Shown here piece after piece: positions 27,226-37,769 of a DNA stretch of 64,000 nt (the stretch's first letter is position 1; each line of letters starts with the position of its first letter). The translations under genes were made by a program, and so were the position numbers. The stretch covers positions 124,001 to 188,000 of the forward strand of contig QAZA01000017.1 in NCBI GenBank assembly GCA_003054695.1. The letters run 5' to 3'. The notes under the pieces are model-generated. The model did not search any database and was not told the DNA's origin. It worked only from the letters and a program-made list of their open reading frames with translations. The DNA comes from Verrucomicrobia bacterium LW23 (lineage in GTDB: Bacteria > Verrucomicrobiota > Verrucomicrobiia > Methylacidiphilales > UBA1321).

Positions 27226-28845
27226 TCAGTTCGCAAAGTCCGCTTTGCTCAGCACGCCATCGTTGTTGGTGTCCAGGCGCTCAAACAGGCGGGGGCGGCC
27301 GGACCACTTCTCGCGGGTCACCTTGCCATCCACGGGTACGCCCTCGCGGCGGGAGATCATCTCCCACGTGGGGCGGCGGCGCCCGCCATCCTCGCCGGGC
27401 TGGGCGGGGGTGGTGCCAGGTGCGGTCGCGCCGGTGGCGCTGCGCTCGCCGGGCGTTGCGGGGCGATCTCCACCGGCGGAGCGGTCGCGGCCGGGGGCGC
27501 CGGGCACGCCGGACGGGCGACGCTCCTCCACCGCGTCGCTTTTGCTTTGCTTGCTGCCGCCGGGGTTGATGACAGCGACGGCCTGCGCTTTGGGATCGCC
27601 CTTAAGGGTGGCCGCAAAGAAGGTGTTAACGAGCTCCTCAATCTCGCTACCACCAAAGCCGCGGCCATGGCCGGCGCCCTGGATGACGTGGAACTGCACG
27701 GGGCTGCCAGCGGCCGTTAATGCTTTAAACAGGAGCTCGCTTTGTCCCACCGGCACGGCCGGGTCGTCGCTGCCGTGCACAATCAAAAAGGGCGGCAACG
27801 CTTTGGCGGCGGCGGCCGTCTGGATGTAGGTGATGGGGTTGGCCTTTGCCGTTTTTTCCTTCGCCTCCTGGATGGGCGCGCCGATCAGTCGCGACTCAGG
27901 CGAATCCGCCATGTTGTGGCGGCCACGCCCGCCGGGGGAGGCGGCGTCCATCTGCAGAAAGTCGGTCGGCCCGTAAAAGTCGCACACCGCCTGGACCTGG
28001 CTGGAGACGTTCAGGTTGGCCCCCACATCATACTGGGTTGCCTTGCCAGTGGTGCCGACAAGCGCCACCAGGTGCCCGCCCGCGGAGCTTCCCCACACGC
28101 CAAACCTGGTGGGATCCAGCTTATACTTGCCCGCGTTGGCGCGCAGCCAGCGGATGGCCGCCTTGCAATCCTCAATCTGCGCGGGAAAGACCGCGTGCCC
28201 GCTAAGCCGATAGTTAATGCTGGCCACCGCAAACCCTTGCGCCGTAAGCCGTTGTGCCGGGCACCCATCCTTGCTCCCCTGCGCCCAGCCGCCACCGTGG
28301 ATCCAGATAACCAGCGGGTAGGGCCCGGCCTTGGCGGTGGCGCCTTTCTCCGACGCCGATGCCTTGGGCAGGTAGAGATCCAGCTTCTGCCGCTCGTGCC
28401 CGCCCTCCACATAGGGCTGGTCCGTCAGCACCTTCTCGGCCGTCGCGGCGGTGGGGCGGGGGCCCGAGGCGGGCCGGCGCTCCGCTCCCGCGGGGCGCTC
28501 GGGACGGCTCGGGCGATCCGCGCGCGGGGACGGGCTCATCGGCTCGTCTTCCATCGACTCCATCGGGGAGGCCGCGTCGTCCATCCTCGTCGAGTCCTTC
28601 CCGGTCGCGGTCGCCTTCGGCTTCTCCCCGGCAGAAGGCGGCGATGGCGGCGGCGCAGGTTCCAGAGCTTTCTTCGCCGCCTCCGCCTTCCGCCGCGCCT
28701 CTACTTCCTCGCGGGAGAGGATTGTCGGCGCGTTCGTATTCGCGGCGTGCAGGGGGGACGTTGCATCCGCCACAACCAGCGGCGCGAGATAAGTTACGGC
28801 AACAGCAAGCGAGCGAAGCAAAACCGCGTGGCGTCGATGCATCAT
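27226..28845 (-). CDS. Secreted alpha/beta-hydrolase esterase with C-terminal EF-hand-like motif
   Basis: ATG 28845 (MMHRRHAVLLRSLAVAVTYL) starts a signal peptide; the frame is open to 28890. The product is 539 residues. After a Pro/Ser/Arg-rich disordered region (~40-150) an alpha/beta hydrolase (~165-430) of the BD-FAE/acetyl-esterase type follows: oxyanion motif IHGGGWAQG, nucleophile Ser in WGSSAGGHL, Asp in VHGSDDPAVP, His in GAGHGRGFG. A second low-complexity linker (~430-500) leads to a terminal single EF-hand-like calcium loop, DTNNDGVLSKADF. It likely de-esterifies plant polysaccharides in the periplasm or outside. It is a single gene, without obvious operon partners. Confidence 0.82.
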   Translation of the reverse strand: MMHRRHAVLLRSLAVAVTYLAPLVVADATSPLHAANTNAPTILSREEVEARRKAEAAKKALEPAPPPSPPSAGEKPKATATGKDSTRMDDAASPMESMEDEPMSPSPRADRPSRPERPAGAERRPASGPRPTAATAEKVLTDQPYVEGGHERQKLDLYLPKASASEKGATAKAGPYPLVIWIHGGGWAQGSKDGCPAQRLTAQGFAVASINYRLSGHAVFPAQIEDCKAAIRWLRANAGKYKLDPTRFGVWGSSAGGHLVALVGTTGKATQYDVGANLNVSSQVQAVCDFYGPTDFLQMDAASPGGRGRHNMADSPESRLIGAPIQEAKEKTAKANPITYIQTAAAAKALPPFLIVHGSDDPAVPVGQSELLFKALTAAGSPVQFHVIQGAGHGRGFGGSEIEELVNTFFAATLKGDPKAQAVAVINPGGSKQSKSDAVEERRPSGVPGAPGRDRSAGGDRPATPGERSATGATAPGTTPAQPGEDGGRRRPTWEMISRREGVPVDGKVTREKWSGRPRLFERLDTNNDGVLSKADFAN

Positions 28846-29012
28846 GATTCTGGTAAATGGGATGAAAGTTAGTGCCGGCAAGTACATCATCCGTCAGCAA
28901 TCCAGCTTTCATAAACCCTTGACTCGCCCGAAAGTCGCTGCGACAGCGAGTTTTAACGGCCAGATAAACAAGGCGCCGCGTCCGCCCCTGGCAGCTTTGT
29001 CCCCCAACCTCC

Positions 29013-29177
29013 CTTTCCCCTCCGAGTAATCCGTGTGATCCGTGGTTAAAATTCCCCTCTCCAGGAAAGAGCGAAATGAACCACGGATCGCACGGATTAC
29101 ACGGAGGGGAAAGCGGAATGTCCTCGCCCCCTTCGCGTCCTTTGCGTTCCTGGCGCCCTTTGCGTGGTGGTTAAACC
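29013..29177. repeat. Composite dispersed repeat with 35-base inverted arms
   Basis: Arms of 35 bases at 29013-29047 and 29079-29113 are inverted copies with two mismatches, around a 31-base spacer. They contain the phrases TAATCCGTGTGATCCGTGGTT and AACCACGGATCGCACGGATTA. Next to them, 29128-29177 holds the periodic tract CTTCGCGTCCTTTGCGTTCC and so on to GGTGGTTAAA. Translations of such tracts give TTDHTD- and NAKDAK-like peptides often found as spurious proteins in Verrucomicrobia and Planctomycetes. The rest of 28846-29279 shows no gene; it must hold the promoters of the diverging esterase and ClpX-like genes. Confidence 0.65.
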
Positions 29178-29279
29178 GTTCATCCGTTGCCCCTCCCCGC
29201 AAATTTCTCCTCGCAAAGTGGAAAGGCGTGCTATTTTGAGGGGACTCGGCGGTTTGCCCGGGTTTTGCTACTCTTATCA

Positions 29280-31013
29280 ATGACTGCATCCAACTTTCCC
29301 GGTCCGGAGGAGCTGCACGCTCGTATCCAGGAGTTTCTCAAGCGCGGTTTTGCGGGGGGATCGGGCGGGAGCTTTGGCGTGTTTCCTTCCGATACCTCCG
29401 AGGAGGAGAAAAGCGAGGCGACGGAGGCTGAGGACCAGCCGGTCGACAAGTACGCCTTCCCGTACACGCCCCGCGATATCAAGGCGTATCTGGACCGCTT
29501 TGTGATTCGCCAGGATGAAGCCAAAAGGGTGCTGGCCGTTGCGGTGTGCGACCACTACAACCACGTGCGCCGCATCGAGAAGCGCCAGCGCGAGGACTAC
29601 CTGGACGGCAAGCACACCGGCGTCGCCTCCGGCTTTGGCGCCGCGCCGGCGGTGGCTGCTGCCGCGGCGGCGGGTAAGCAGGGCGATTCCGCCGCAGCAA
29701 GCGCATCCCCCTCCGCGGAAGACACTTACGTCAAGCAAAACATCATCCTCCTCGGCCCCACGGGTGTGGGCAAAACCTACCTGGTGCGGTGCCTGGCCAA
29801 TCTTATCGGCGTGCCGATGGTGAAGGCCGACGCCACGAAGTTTACCGAGACCGGCTACGTGGGCGGCGACGTGGAAGACCTGGTGCGCGACCTGGTTCAG
29901 CAGGCCGATGGCGACGTAGCCCTGGCGCAAAACGGCATCATCTACATCGACGAAGCCGACAAGCTGGCCAGCGCCGCCAACTCCAGCGGGCGCGATGTAA
30001 GCGGGCGCGGCGTGCAAACCAACCTCCTTAAGCTTATGGAGGAGACCGAGGTGCCGCTGCGCAGCCAGCACGACATCCAGAGCCAGCTGGCCGCCGCATT
30101 TGAGTTTCAGCGGCGCGGCGGCAAAAAGGTAAAGGAGACGATCAACACGCGCCACATCCTCTTCATTGTCAGCGGCGCTTTCGACAAGCTGCCCGATATC
30201 ATCCGCCGCCGCCTGGCCAAGTTTGAGATGGGCTTCCACGCCGGCCTGAGCGCGCGGCCGGAGCTGGAGGCGATACTGCAACAGGCTGCCACCAAGGACT
30301 TTATCGAGTACGGGCTGGAGCCCGAGTTTATCGGCCGCCTCCCCGTGCGCGTGGCATGCGCCCCGCTCGATGTCGACGACCTCTACCACGTCATGCGCAC
30401 CAGCGAGGGCTCCCTCGTTCGCCAGTACGAGGCCGCGTTTCGCGCCTACGATATCGAGGCCATCTTTACCGACGACGGCCTGCGCGCCCTGGCCGAGCAG
30501 GCCGCCGCCGAGCAAACCGGCGCGCGCGGCCTGATGACGGTGTGCGAGAAAGCCATGCGCCACTTTAAGTTTGAGCTGCCCGGCAGCGGCATCCGCCAAC
30601 TCATCATCAACCGCGACCTGGTGGAAAACCCCGCGCGCGAGCTGCAACGCATCCTCAGCGACACCAACTACGAGGAGCACGTGGCGATGGCAGAGATGGC
30701 CCGGGAATTCGCGCGCCGCTTCCAAAGCCGCCACGGCTTCACCCTCAAGCTGCAGCCCGACGCCATCGACGCGCTCGTACGCGGCGCGGAATCCGGCAAC
30801 CGCCCGGTGCTGGAGCACTGCGCCGGCGTCTTCAAGGACTGGGAGTTTGGCCTCAGGCTCATCCAGAAGAACTCCGGCCAGACGGAATTCACCATCACCC
30901 GCGACGTCGTCGAGAACTCCGACCGCCGCCTCAGCGAGTGGGTCGTCGAATCCTACGGCCGCAACGGTAATGGCGCCGCCCCCCCGGCCGAGCCGGCGCC
31001 TTCAGCGGCGTAG
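29280..31013 (+). CDS. ClpX-like AAA+ unfoldase without zinc domain, with duplicated lid
   Basis: I chose ATG 29280 (MTASNFPGPEELHAR); 577 residues against ~420 for ClpX. The N-terminal four-Cys zinc domain is absent. AAA+ elements: Walker A GPTGVGKTYLVR, pore loop TETGYVGGDVED, Walker B IIYIDEADKLAS, sensor region EYGLEPEFIGRLPV. At the position of the ClpP-docking IGF loop there is KFEMGFHAG, so docking to ClpP may be kept. An Ala-rich insert (~120-150) lies between the first AAA helices and Walker A. The lid domain (~400-455, ending LIINRDLVENPARELQRI) appears again at ~490-560 (ending FTITRDVVENSDRRLSEW). It is a probable ClpP partner or stand-alone unfoldase. Confidence 0.8.
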   Translation: MTASNFPGPEELHARIQEFLKRGFAGGSGGSFGVFPSDTSEEEKSEATEAEDQPVDKYAFPYTPRDIKAYLDRFVIRQDEAKRVLAVAVCDHYNHVRRIEKRQREDYLDGKHTGVASGFGAAPAVAAAAAAGKQGDSAAASASPSAEDTYVKQNIILLGPTGVGKTYLVRCLANLIGVPMVKADATKFTETGYVGGDVEDLVRDLVQQADGDVALAQNGIIYIDEADKLASAANSSGRDVSGRGVQTNLLKLMEETEVPLRSQHDIQSQLAAAFEFQRRGGKKVKETINTRHILFIVSGAFDKLPDIIRRRLAKFEMGFHAGLSARPELEAILQQAATKDFIEYGLEPEFIGRLPVRVACAPLDVDDLYHVMRTSEGSLVRQYEAAFRAYDIEAIFTDDGLRALAEQAAAEQTGARGLMTVCEKAMRHFKFELPGSGIRQLIINRDLVENPARELQRILSDTNYEEHVAMAEMAREFARRFQSRHGFTLKLQPDAIDALVRGAESGNRPVLEHCAGVFKDWEFGLRLIQKNSGQTEFTITRDVVENSDRRLSEWVVESYGRNGNGAAPPAEPAPSAA

Positions 31014-31046
31014 CGAAAGCACGGGGGGGGTTCACAGGCAGCAGCG

Positions 31047-31409
31047 TTACTTCTTTCCATCCAGCCACCAAATCCCGCGATACTCCGCCGCGGGATCAGG
31101 CCACATGCTCTTAAGCTCCGGGTGTTCCTGCTCCAGCGCTTGCAGGCGGGCGGGCGTCCACTGATAGGTCCAACGCCACTGCACGGTGGCAGACGGCGCA
31201 CGGGAAGCGCATTTGAGGTACAGCCGCCCGTGCCGGATGAAGAAGAGCTCGGAACTCCTCGTGGAGAGAATCAGGTTCCCGCTCCCTTTCCAATCCTCCT
31301 CACGCATGACCCATCTGTAGTCCGAGTGATCGAGACTTATGGGAATAGTCGCCACAACCAGGACGCACAAGGCAACGAATGCAATATTTCGGATGAGTCT
31401 CTGGCTCAT
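31047..31409 (-). CDS. Small membrane-anchored protein of unknown function
   Basis: 120 residues with one N-terminal hydrophobic segment (IAFVALCVLVVATIPISL) acting as signal anchor or signal peptide, followed by a soluble Trp-rich part (for example WRWTYQWTPARLQAL). It converges on the ClpX-like gene, whose stop is 33 bases away, and is divergent from the sugar kinase. I do not recognise a family. Codon use resembles the neighbours. Confidence 0.5.
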   Translation of the reverse strand: MSQRLIRNIAFVALCVLVVATIPISLDHSDYRWVMREEDWKGSGNLILSTRSSELFFIRHGRLYLKCASRAPSATVQWRWTYQWTPARLQALEQEHPELKSMWPDPAAEYRGIWWLDGKK

Positions 31410-31638
31410 ACTTTATCTACGTTGAGACAGGTCCATTATTACAGGCAACACGGCCTCCGAAATCGCCGAATTCGCTTCAGATTGTGCACCTGCTCAAAAA
31501 ATCCGGGGGCAACACGCCTTCCGCCCCCTGCGGTTTAATAGCGAGCTTACACTTATTGAACCAAAGGCGAATAAAGTCTTGGCCCTGGCGCAGAAAGGAT
31601 TAATCTTATCGCTCTGATCGTTCCTTTCTACATTCACT

Positions 31639-32736
31639 ATGAGCCTTCCAATCAAGCCAGCCTCTTCTGCAATATACCATCAGGTTTCCCTCGGCGAAGT
31701 CATGCTTCGCCTCGATCCCGGCGAAGGCCGCATCCGCACCGCCCGCTCCTTCCGCGCCTGGGAGGGCGGCGGCGAATACAACACCTCGCGCGGTCTGCGC
31801 AAATGCTTCGGCTACAAAACGGCGGTGTGCTCCGCGTTTGTTGACAACGAAGTGGGCCACCTGGTGGAGGATTTCATCATGCAGGGCGGCGTCGCCACCG
31901 ACTTTATCAAGTGGCGCGACGACGATGGCATCGGCCGCACCGTGCGCAACGGCCTCAACTTTACCGAGCGCGGCTTTGGCGTGCGCGGCGCCGTAGGCAA
32001 CCCGGACCGCGGCAACACCGCCGCCTCGCAGATCAAGCCCGGCGACTTTGACTGGGACGACATCTTTGGCAAGCACGGCGTGCGCTGGTTCCACACGGGC
32101 GGCATCTTCGCGGCCCTCTCCACCTCCACGGCGGAGGCCACCATCGAGGCCGTCAAAAAGGCCAAGGAGCACGGCGTTATCGTCTCCTACGACCTCAACT
32201 ACCGCCCCTCGCTCTGGAAAACCATCGGCGGCCTGAAGAAGGCGCAGGAAGTGAACCGCGAAATCGCCCGGTACGTCGACGTGATGATCGGCAACGAGGA
32301 AGACTTCACCGCGTCACTCGGCTTCCAGGTCAAAGGCCAGGAGGAGACACTCGGCGAGATTGAGCTCGACGCGTTCAAGAACATGATCGAGACCGCCGTC
32401 AAGGAGTTCCCCAACTTCAAAGTGGCCGCCACCACGCTGCGCCACGTCATCACCGCCACCAAGAACGACTGGTCCGCCATCCTGTGGCACGACGGCCAGT
32501 TCTACGAGAGCCGCAAGTACCCCGGCCTGGAAATCCTGGACCGCGTCGGCGGCGGCGACTCTTTCGCGTCCGGCCTGCAGTTCGCGTTCATGGAGTTCAA
32601 CGACCCGCAAAAAGCCGTCGAATACGGCGCCGCCCACGGCGCCCTCGCCTCCACCACCCCCGGCGACACCTCCATGGCCACCCGCAAAGAAGTGGAAAAG
32701 CAGATTGCCGGCGGCGGCGCCCGCGTGGTGCGCTAA
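31639..32736 (+). CDS. PfkB-family sugar kinase, 2-keto-3-deoxygluconate kinase-like
   Basis: 365 residues. The N-terminal SLGEVMLRLDPGEGRIRTA with GGGEYNTSRGL matches the substrate-binding start of PfkB kinases. VSYDLNYRPSLW and VDVMIGNEEDF are typical of KdgK-like members. The C-terminal PfkB signature is DRVGGGDSFASGLQ with the catalytic Asp in GGGDS; the usual GAGD is GGGD here. It probably phosphorylates 2-keto-3-deoxygluconate or a related keto-sugar acid, products of uronate breakdown, which would fit a polysaccharide-degrading life style. No operon partner is adjacent, and a hairpin follows at 32790-32826. Confidence 0.82.
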   Translation: MSLPIKPASSAIYHQVSLGEVMLRLDPGEGRIRTARSFRAWEGGGEYNTSRGLRKCFGYKTAVCSAFVDNEVGHLVEDFIMQGGVATDFIKWRDDDGIGRTVRNGLNFTERGFGVRGAVGNPDRGNTAASQIKPGDFDWDDIFGKHGVRWFHTGGIFAALSTSTAEATIEAVKKAKEHGVIVSYDLNYRPSLWKTIGGLKKAQEVNREIARYVDVMIGNEEDFTASLGFQVKGQEETLGEIELDAFKNMIETAVKEFPNFKVAATTLRHVITATKNDWSAILWHDGQFYESRKYPGLEILDRVGGGDSFASGLQFAFMEFNDPQKAVEYGAAHGALASTTPGDTSMATRKEVEKQIAGGGARVVR

Positions 32737-32789
32737 CGCCAACGCACCCGCATTCGCCTCGCGCGGATATCGTAAAGTGTTGCAGAGAA

Positions 32790-32826
32790 GCCCCTTGCGC
32801 GCATCCTATCGGTTCGCGCAAGGGGC
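32790..32826 (+). terminator. 12-bp GC-rich hairpin after the sugar kinase
   Basis: A perfect 12-bp stem, GCCCCTTGCGCG (32790-32801) and CGCGCAAGGGGC (32815-32826), with a 13-base loop, lies 54 bases past the kinase stop. No T-run follows, so it would be a terminator or an mRNA 3-prime stabiliser rather than a classical intrinsic terminator. Confidence 0.45.
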
Positions 32827-32857
32827 GGCTCCGACCTTATCCCGAATCACATTCTTT

Positions 32858-33221
32858 TGCAGCACTAGTGCTGCAGCAAGGATCTATTTGAGGGTTATGG
32901 CGGTTCAAGAACAGATGTTCGCAAGGCTCTGACAACCTCAACGAGGTTGTATAACCTAGCCCAGGGTTCCCCGAGCGAAGCGAGAGAACCCTGGGTAAAG
33001 GCGCGAAATCGAACGACCCCAACGCGGGTCGCATCCCTTTGCTACGCAGATGGATACAACCCGCGGTGAGGTTGATCTGAAACTGCCGCTTACCCAGGGT
33101 TCTCTCGCTTCGCACGGGGAACCCTGGGCTAGGTTATAGAACCTCTTCGAGGTTCTCGGAAACTCCCTGTCCATGCACGTCCGATCCTAAAATAGATCTT
33201 TGCCGATGCACTAGTGCTGCA
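32858..33221. repeat. 364-bp MITE-like element with nested inverted repeats
   Basis: Outer ends of ~32 bases are inverted copies with a few mismatches: TGCAGCACTAGTGC...GATCTATTT (32858-32889) and its complement (33190-33221). An inner pair of ~66-base arms (32935-33000 and 33089-33155) is also inverted, each containing CCTAGCCCAGGGTTCCCC, GAAGCGAGAGAACCCTGGG and a self-pairing ACCTC...GAGGT. The centre (33001-33088) is unique. No transposase is encoded. The right end supplies the last codons and the stop of the adjacent SirB1-like gene. The CCCAGGG/CCCTGGG core links it to the element at 15446-15553. The rest of 32737-33210 shows no gene. Confidence 0.75.
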
Positions 33222-34035
33222 GCACGGCCAGGTACTGATCGACTTTCTTCTGGCGCTCGGCGTCGTCGCGCTTGATGTAGGCGTTGCGCATGTAGATCAG
33301 GAGCCGGTGCATGATTTGCAGGGGGGTGCAAGGCTTGTTGATCTGGTCGCGGTTCTGCTCGGAGATTTCAGCGTTGATGCGGTCCCACTCGCTTTCGGTA
33401 AGGATGCGGCCGCTGTAGTACGGGTCAAAGTAGACGTGGCCGAGGCGGGCGAGGAAGTGGCCGGGGGCGCTGATGCCTTCGACATCCAGGCCGGCGCGGC
33501 GGCCGACGAGGATGTAGATGAGGGTGAGAGTAATGGGCAGGCCCTGGCGGAACTCGATAACCCAGGGGAGGAAGCAGTTGCGGGGGTGGTAGTAGTCGTG
33601 ATGATTCCCCGTAAGGCGTTGATCGTACGCGAGATAGCGTGTAAGTGCACGTACCTGCTCCTCGGTCGTCGCGCCTTTGGCCAGGTAGGCGCGGAGCGCT
33701 TCGCCCCAGGCGTCCAGCTGGCGGCTGTAGGGGCCGCCGTCAAAGCCGGGCTGGTCGGCGCGGGCCAAATCCCAGCACAGGTCCTCCAGTTGTTGAAAAG
33801 TCTTCAGCCTGGCAAGCCCGCGCGAGATGGTGCCGAGGTTTTGCGCGGACTCGATGCGGCCGATCACATCGCGCAGGTGCTGTGTGGCGTTGCTGTTGCC
33901 CAGCCGCAGCAACTCTTCCAGTTCCTCCAGTTTCGTGTCGTGGGACTCGATGAGGCCCCGTTTAACCATTTCGATTGTCTGGGCGTCACCGTCCTCCAGA
34001 AGGGCTACAAGGGCGCGCTGGTTCGAGGAGTTCAT
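33211..34035 (-). CDS. SirB1/transglutaminase-like family protein
   Basis: 274 residues, soluble. The N-terminal ~90 residues are helical repeats; the C-terminal part has the SirB1-type motif YYHPRNCFLPWVIEFRQG (a Cys in the transglutaminase-like position), then LPITLTLIYILVGRRAGLDV and the His-bearing ISAPGHFLARL, with DPYYSGRIL supplying the Asp. A Cys-His-Asp arrangement is typical of this fold, but the biochemical role of SirB1-like proteins is poorly known. The last four codons and TAG stop lie within the terminal repeat of the MITE-like element, so the C-terminus may have been changed by its insertion. Confidence 0.8.
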   Translation of the reverse strand: MNSSNQRALVALLEDGDAQTIEMVKRGLIESHDTKLEELEELLRLGNSNATQHLRDVIGRIESAQNLGTISRGLARLKTFQQLEDLCWDLARADQPGFDGGPYSRQLDAWGEALRAYLAKGATTEEQVRALTRYLAYDQRLTGNHHDYYHPRNCFLPWVIEFRQGLPITLTLIYILVGRRAGLDVEGISAPGHFLARLGHVYFDPYYSGRILTESEWDRINAEISEQNRDQINKPCTPLQIMHRLLIYMRNAYIKRDDAERQKKVDQYLAVLQH

Positions 34036-34351
34036 GGGAGGGAATCCTGTGGCTGGAGTTGGAGCAACTGTAACTCAGGAAAGAGGGCGTTTGGCGGGCG
34101 CAATGAGGCTGTGCAGAATATCATCGACCTGATTGCGCGAAAACTAAAGGCTAATTTTCGTCGTTTAAACGTCTTATCAATCAGGGGCTCACGATTATCG
34201 GCACATTTTCTTCATCGTCACCAGCATCCGTAGCGCAGGGGGGGGCATCCGGGGGGAATTCGAGCCCTGGCCGTGCGCCGCGGAAGGGCCCGGCCAGAGC
34301 TTCAGCTTCTCGCAGATCAACCTGCGCCGCAACGGTTTGCCTGGTGCCTGG
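34036..34351. other. 316-base gap with no gene seen
   Basis: Between the SirB1-like gene start and the glutaredoxin-like gene stop. It contains G-runs near 34239-34256 and an AT-richer stretch at 34120-34210, which should hold the SirB1-like promoter. I see no open frame with coding character and no repeat. Confidence 0.4.
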
Positions 34352-34684
34352 TTACTGCTTGAGGACGATCACCGGGGCACCGTGATCGGCGCAGGGTGCG
34401 TTGATAGGCACGCCGGCGGGGGTGTTGTCCTTCGTCACCACCTTGTTCTGGATCATCCAGGTTTCAAGCTCCTCGCCGCTGATGTCGGCCAGCATTTTGC
34501 CGTCGACCTCGACGCAGGGGGAGAGCTCCTGCCCGCTCTTCTGGATCATTTCAAAGCGTTGTTCCGGATCGTTCCAGATGTCGCGGTCCTCGAAAGGAAG
34601 CTGGTATTTCCGCAACACGGCGCGTACGCCCTGGCTCCATCCACAATGAGGCTTAAGATAAGCGACGATTTTGGGTTGACTCAT
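34352..34684 (-). CDS. Glutaredoxin-like protein with CGWS active site
   Basis: 110 residues. KIVAYLKPHCGWSQGVRAVL shows the thioredoxin-fold first strand and a CGWS active site, a monothiol form related to the CGFS of Fe-S-linked glutaredoxins. The cis-Pro element appears as LSPCVEVDG, with an extra Cys beside Pro; classical glutaredoxins have TVP here. The C-terminal tail (~80-110) adds an extension ending APVIVLKQ. It likely handles glutathione-type thiol exchange or Fe-S trafficking, but the altered cis-Pro loop leaves this open. It diverges from ligA. Confidence 0.75.
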   Translation of the reverse strand: MSQPKIVAYLKPHCGWSQGVRAVLRKYQLPFEDRDIWNDPEQRFEMIQKSGQELSPCVEVDGKMLADISGEELETWMIQNKVVTKDNTPAGVPINAPCADHGAPVIVLKQ

Positions 34685-34718
34685 ATGAGCACATCATAGC
34701 GCACAATCGCGCGCATGA

Positions 34719-36887
<2,169 letters not shown>

Positions 36888-36940
36888 AACCCGAGTAAAT
36901 CTTTGACAATCGCACAGAGCATGCGGAGCTTGCGTACAAG

Positions 36941-37693
36941 ATGGATCACACTGGCGTGAAAATGGTATTCCCCCCCTGCACATGCGCCCCCGGCGTGCCC
37001 TTGCTCGCGTTTGCGCCGCGCAAAGTATGGCTGCTAAGGCACGCGTTAGTGTTTGCCCTGCTGATGGTTACGGTGTTTGCGGCGGATGCCGCCCGGCCCG
37101 CAAATCCCGGCAAGAGGGAGGACGCGGCGGCGGAGCGGGAAAAGATGCTCAGCACGATCGACAAGATTGAAGTGCTGGAGACAAATCAGGAGATAACCCG
37201 GGCCGAGATGGCCGAGATGAAGGCGGAAATGGAGCGGCTGAAGGCCGAGAACGCAGCCCTGCGCTCCGCGCTGGAAAAGAGCGAACAGGCTCGCCTGAAG
37301 GAGCGCGAAATTTTGCTGGAGGAAGTGGGGAAGATGATCGCCGCCAACAGCGCCGGGGCCAAAAAAGCGGGCCGCGCAACTTCCCCAAAATCAACGGGTT
37401 CTGGTACTACGGCCCGACCGCAGCAGCCGCAGGGCGATGGCGCGTCCGGCCCCGCCGACAAGCCGGCAACGGCAACCGCCGGCACTGGCACTGGGACTGG
37501 GACCGTGAAGACGCGGCCGGCTTCAGAATCGGGCTTTCATCACGTGGTCCAGAAAGGGCAGTCACTCACGCTGATCGCGCAGGCGTTTCGCGAGCAGGGA
37601 GTGAATGTCTCGGTGGACGACATTGTGAAGGCCAACGAGCTCTCCTCGCGCGAGGTGCGTCCCGGCCAGAAATTATTCATTCCAAAGAAGTAA
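36941..37693 (+). CDS. Coiled-coil protein with C-terminal LysM domain
   Basis: 250 residues from ATG 36941 (36962 is also possible). A hydrophobic segment (ALVFALLMVTVFAADAA) at ~35-52 suggests export. Residues ~68-130 form a long heptad coiled coil rich in Glu, Lys and Met. A Pro/Thr/Gly linker (~135-195) leads to a LysM domain (~198-250; HHVVQKGQSLTLIAQAFREQ, then GQKLFIPKK). LysM binds peptidoglycan, so this may be an envelope-organising protein. It follows ligA by 53 bases on the same strand; shared transcription is possible but unproven. Confidence 0.78.
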   Translation: MDHTGVKMVFPPCTCAPGVPLLAFAPRKVWLLRHALVFALLMVTVFAADAARPANPGKREDAAAEREKMLSTIDKIEVLETNQEITRAEMAEMKAEMERLKAENAALRSALEKSEQARLKEREILLEEVGKMIAANSAGAKKAGRATSPKSTGSGTTARPQQPQGDGASGPADKPATATAGTGTGTGTVKTRPASESGFHHVVQKGQSLTLIAQAFREQGVNVSVDDIVKANELSSREVRPGQKLFIPKK

Positions 37694-37769
37694 AGGCTTG
37701 CCTGTCAACAGTCTATAGACTATTTCAGCAGTTCTTTATCTGCCATATTCGGATTCTCCCCGCAACGCC

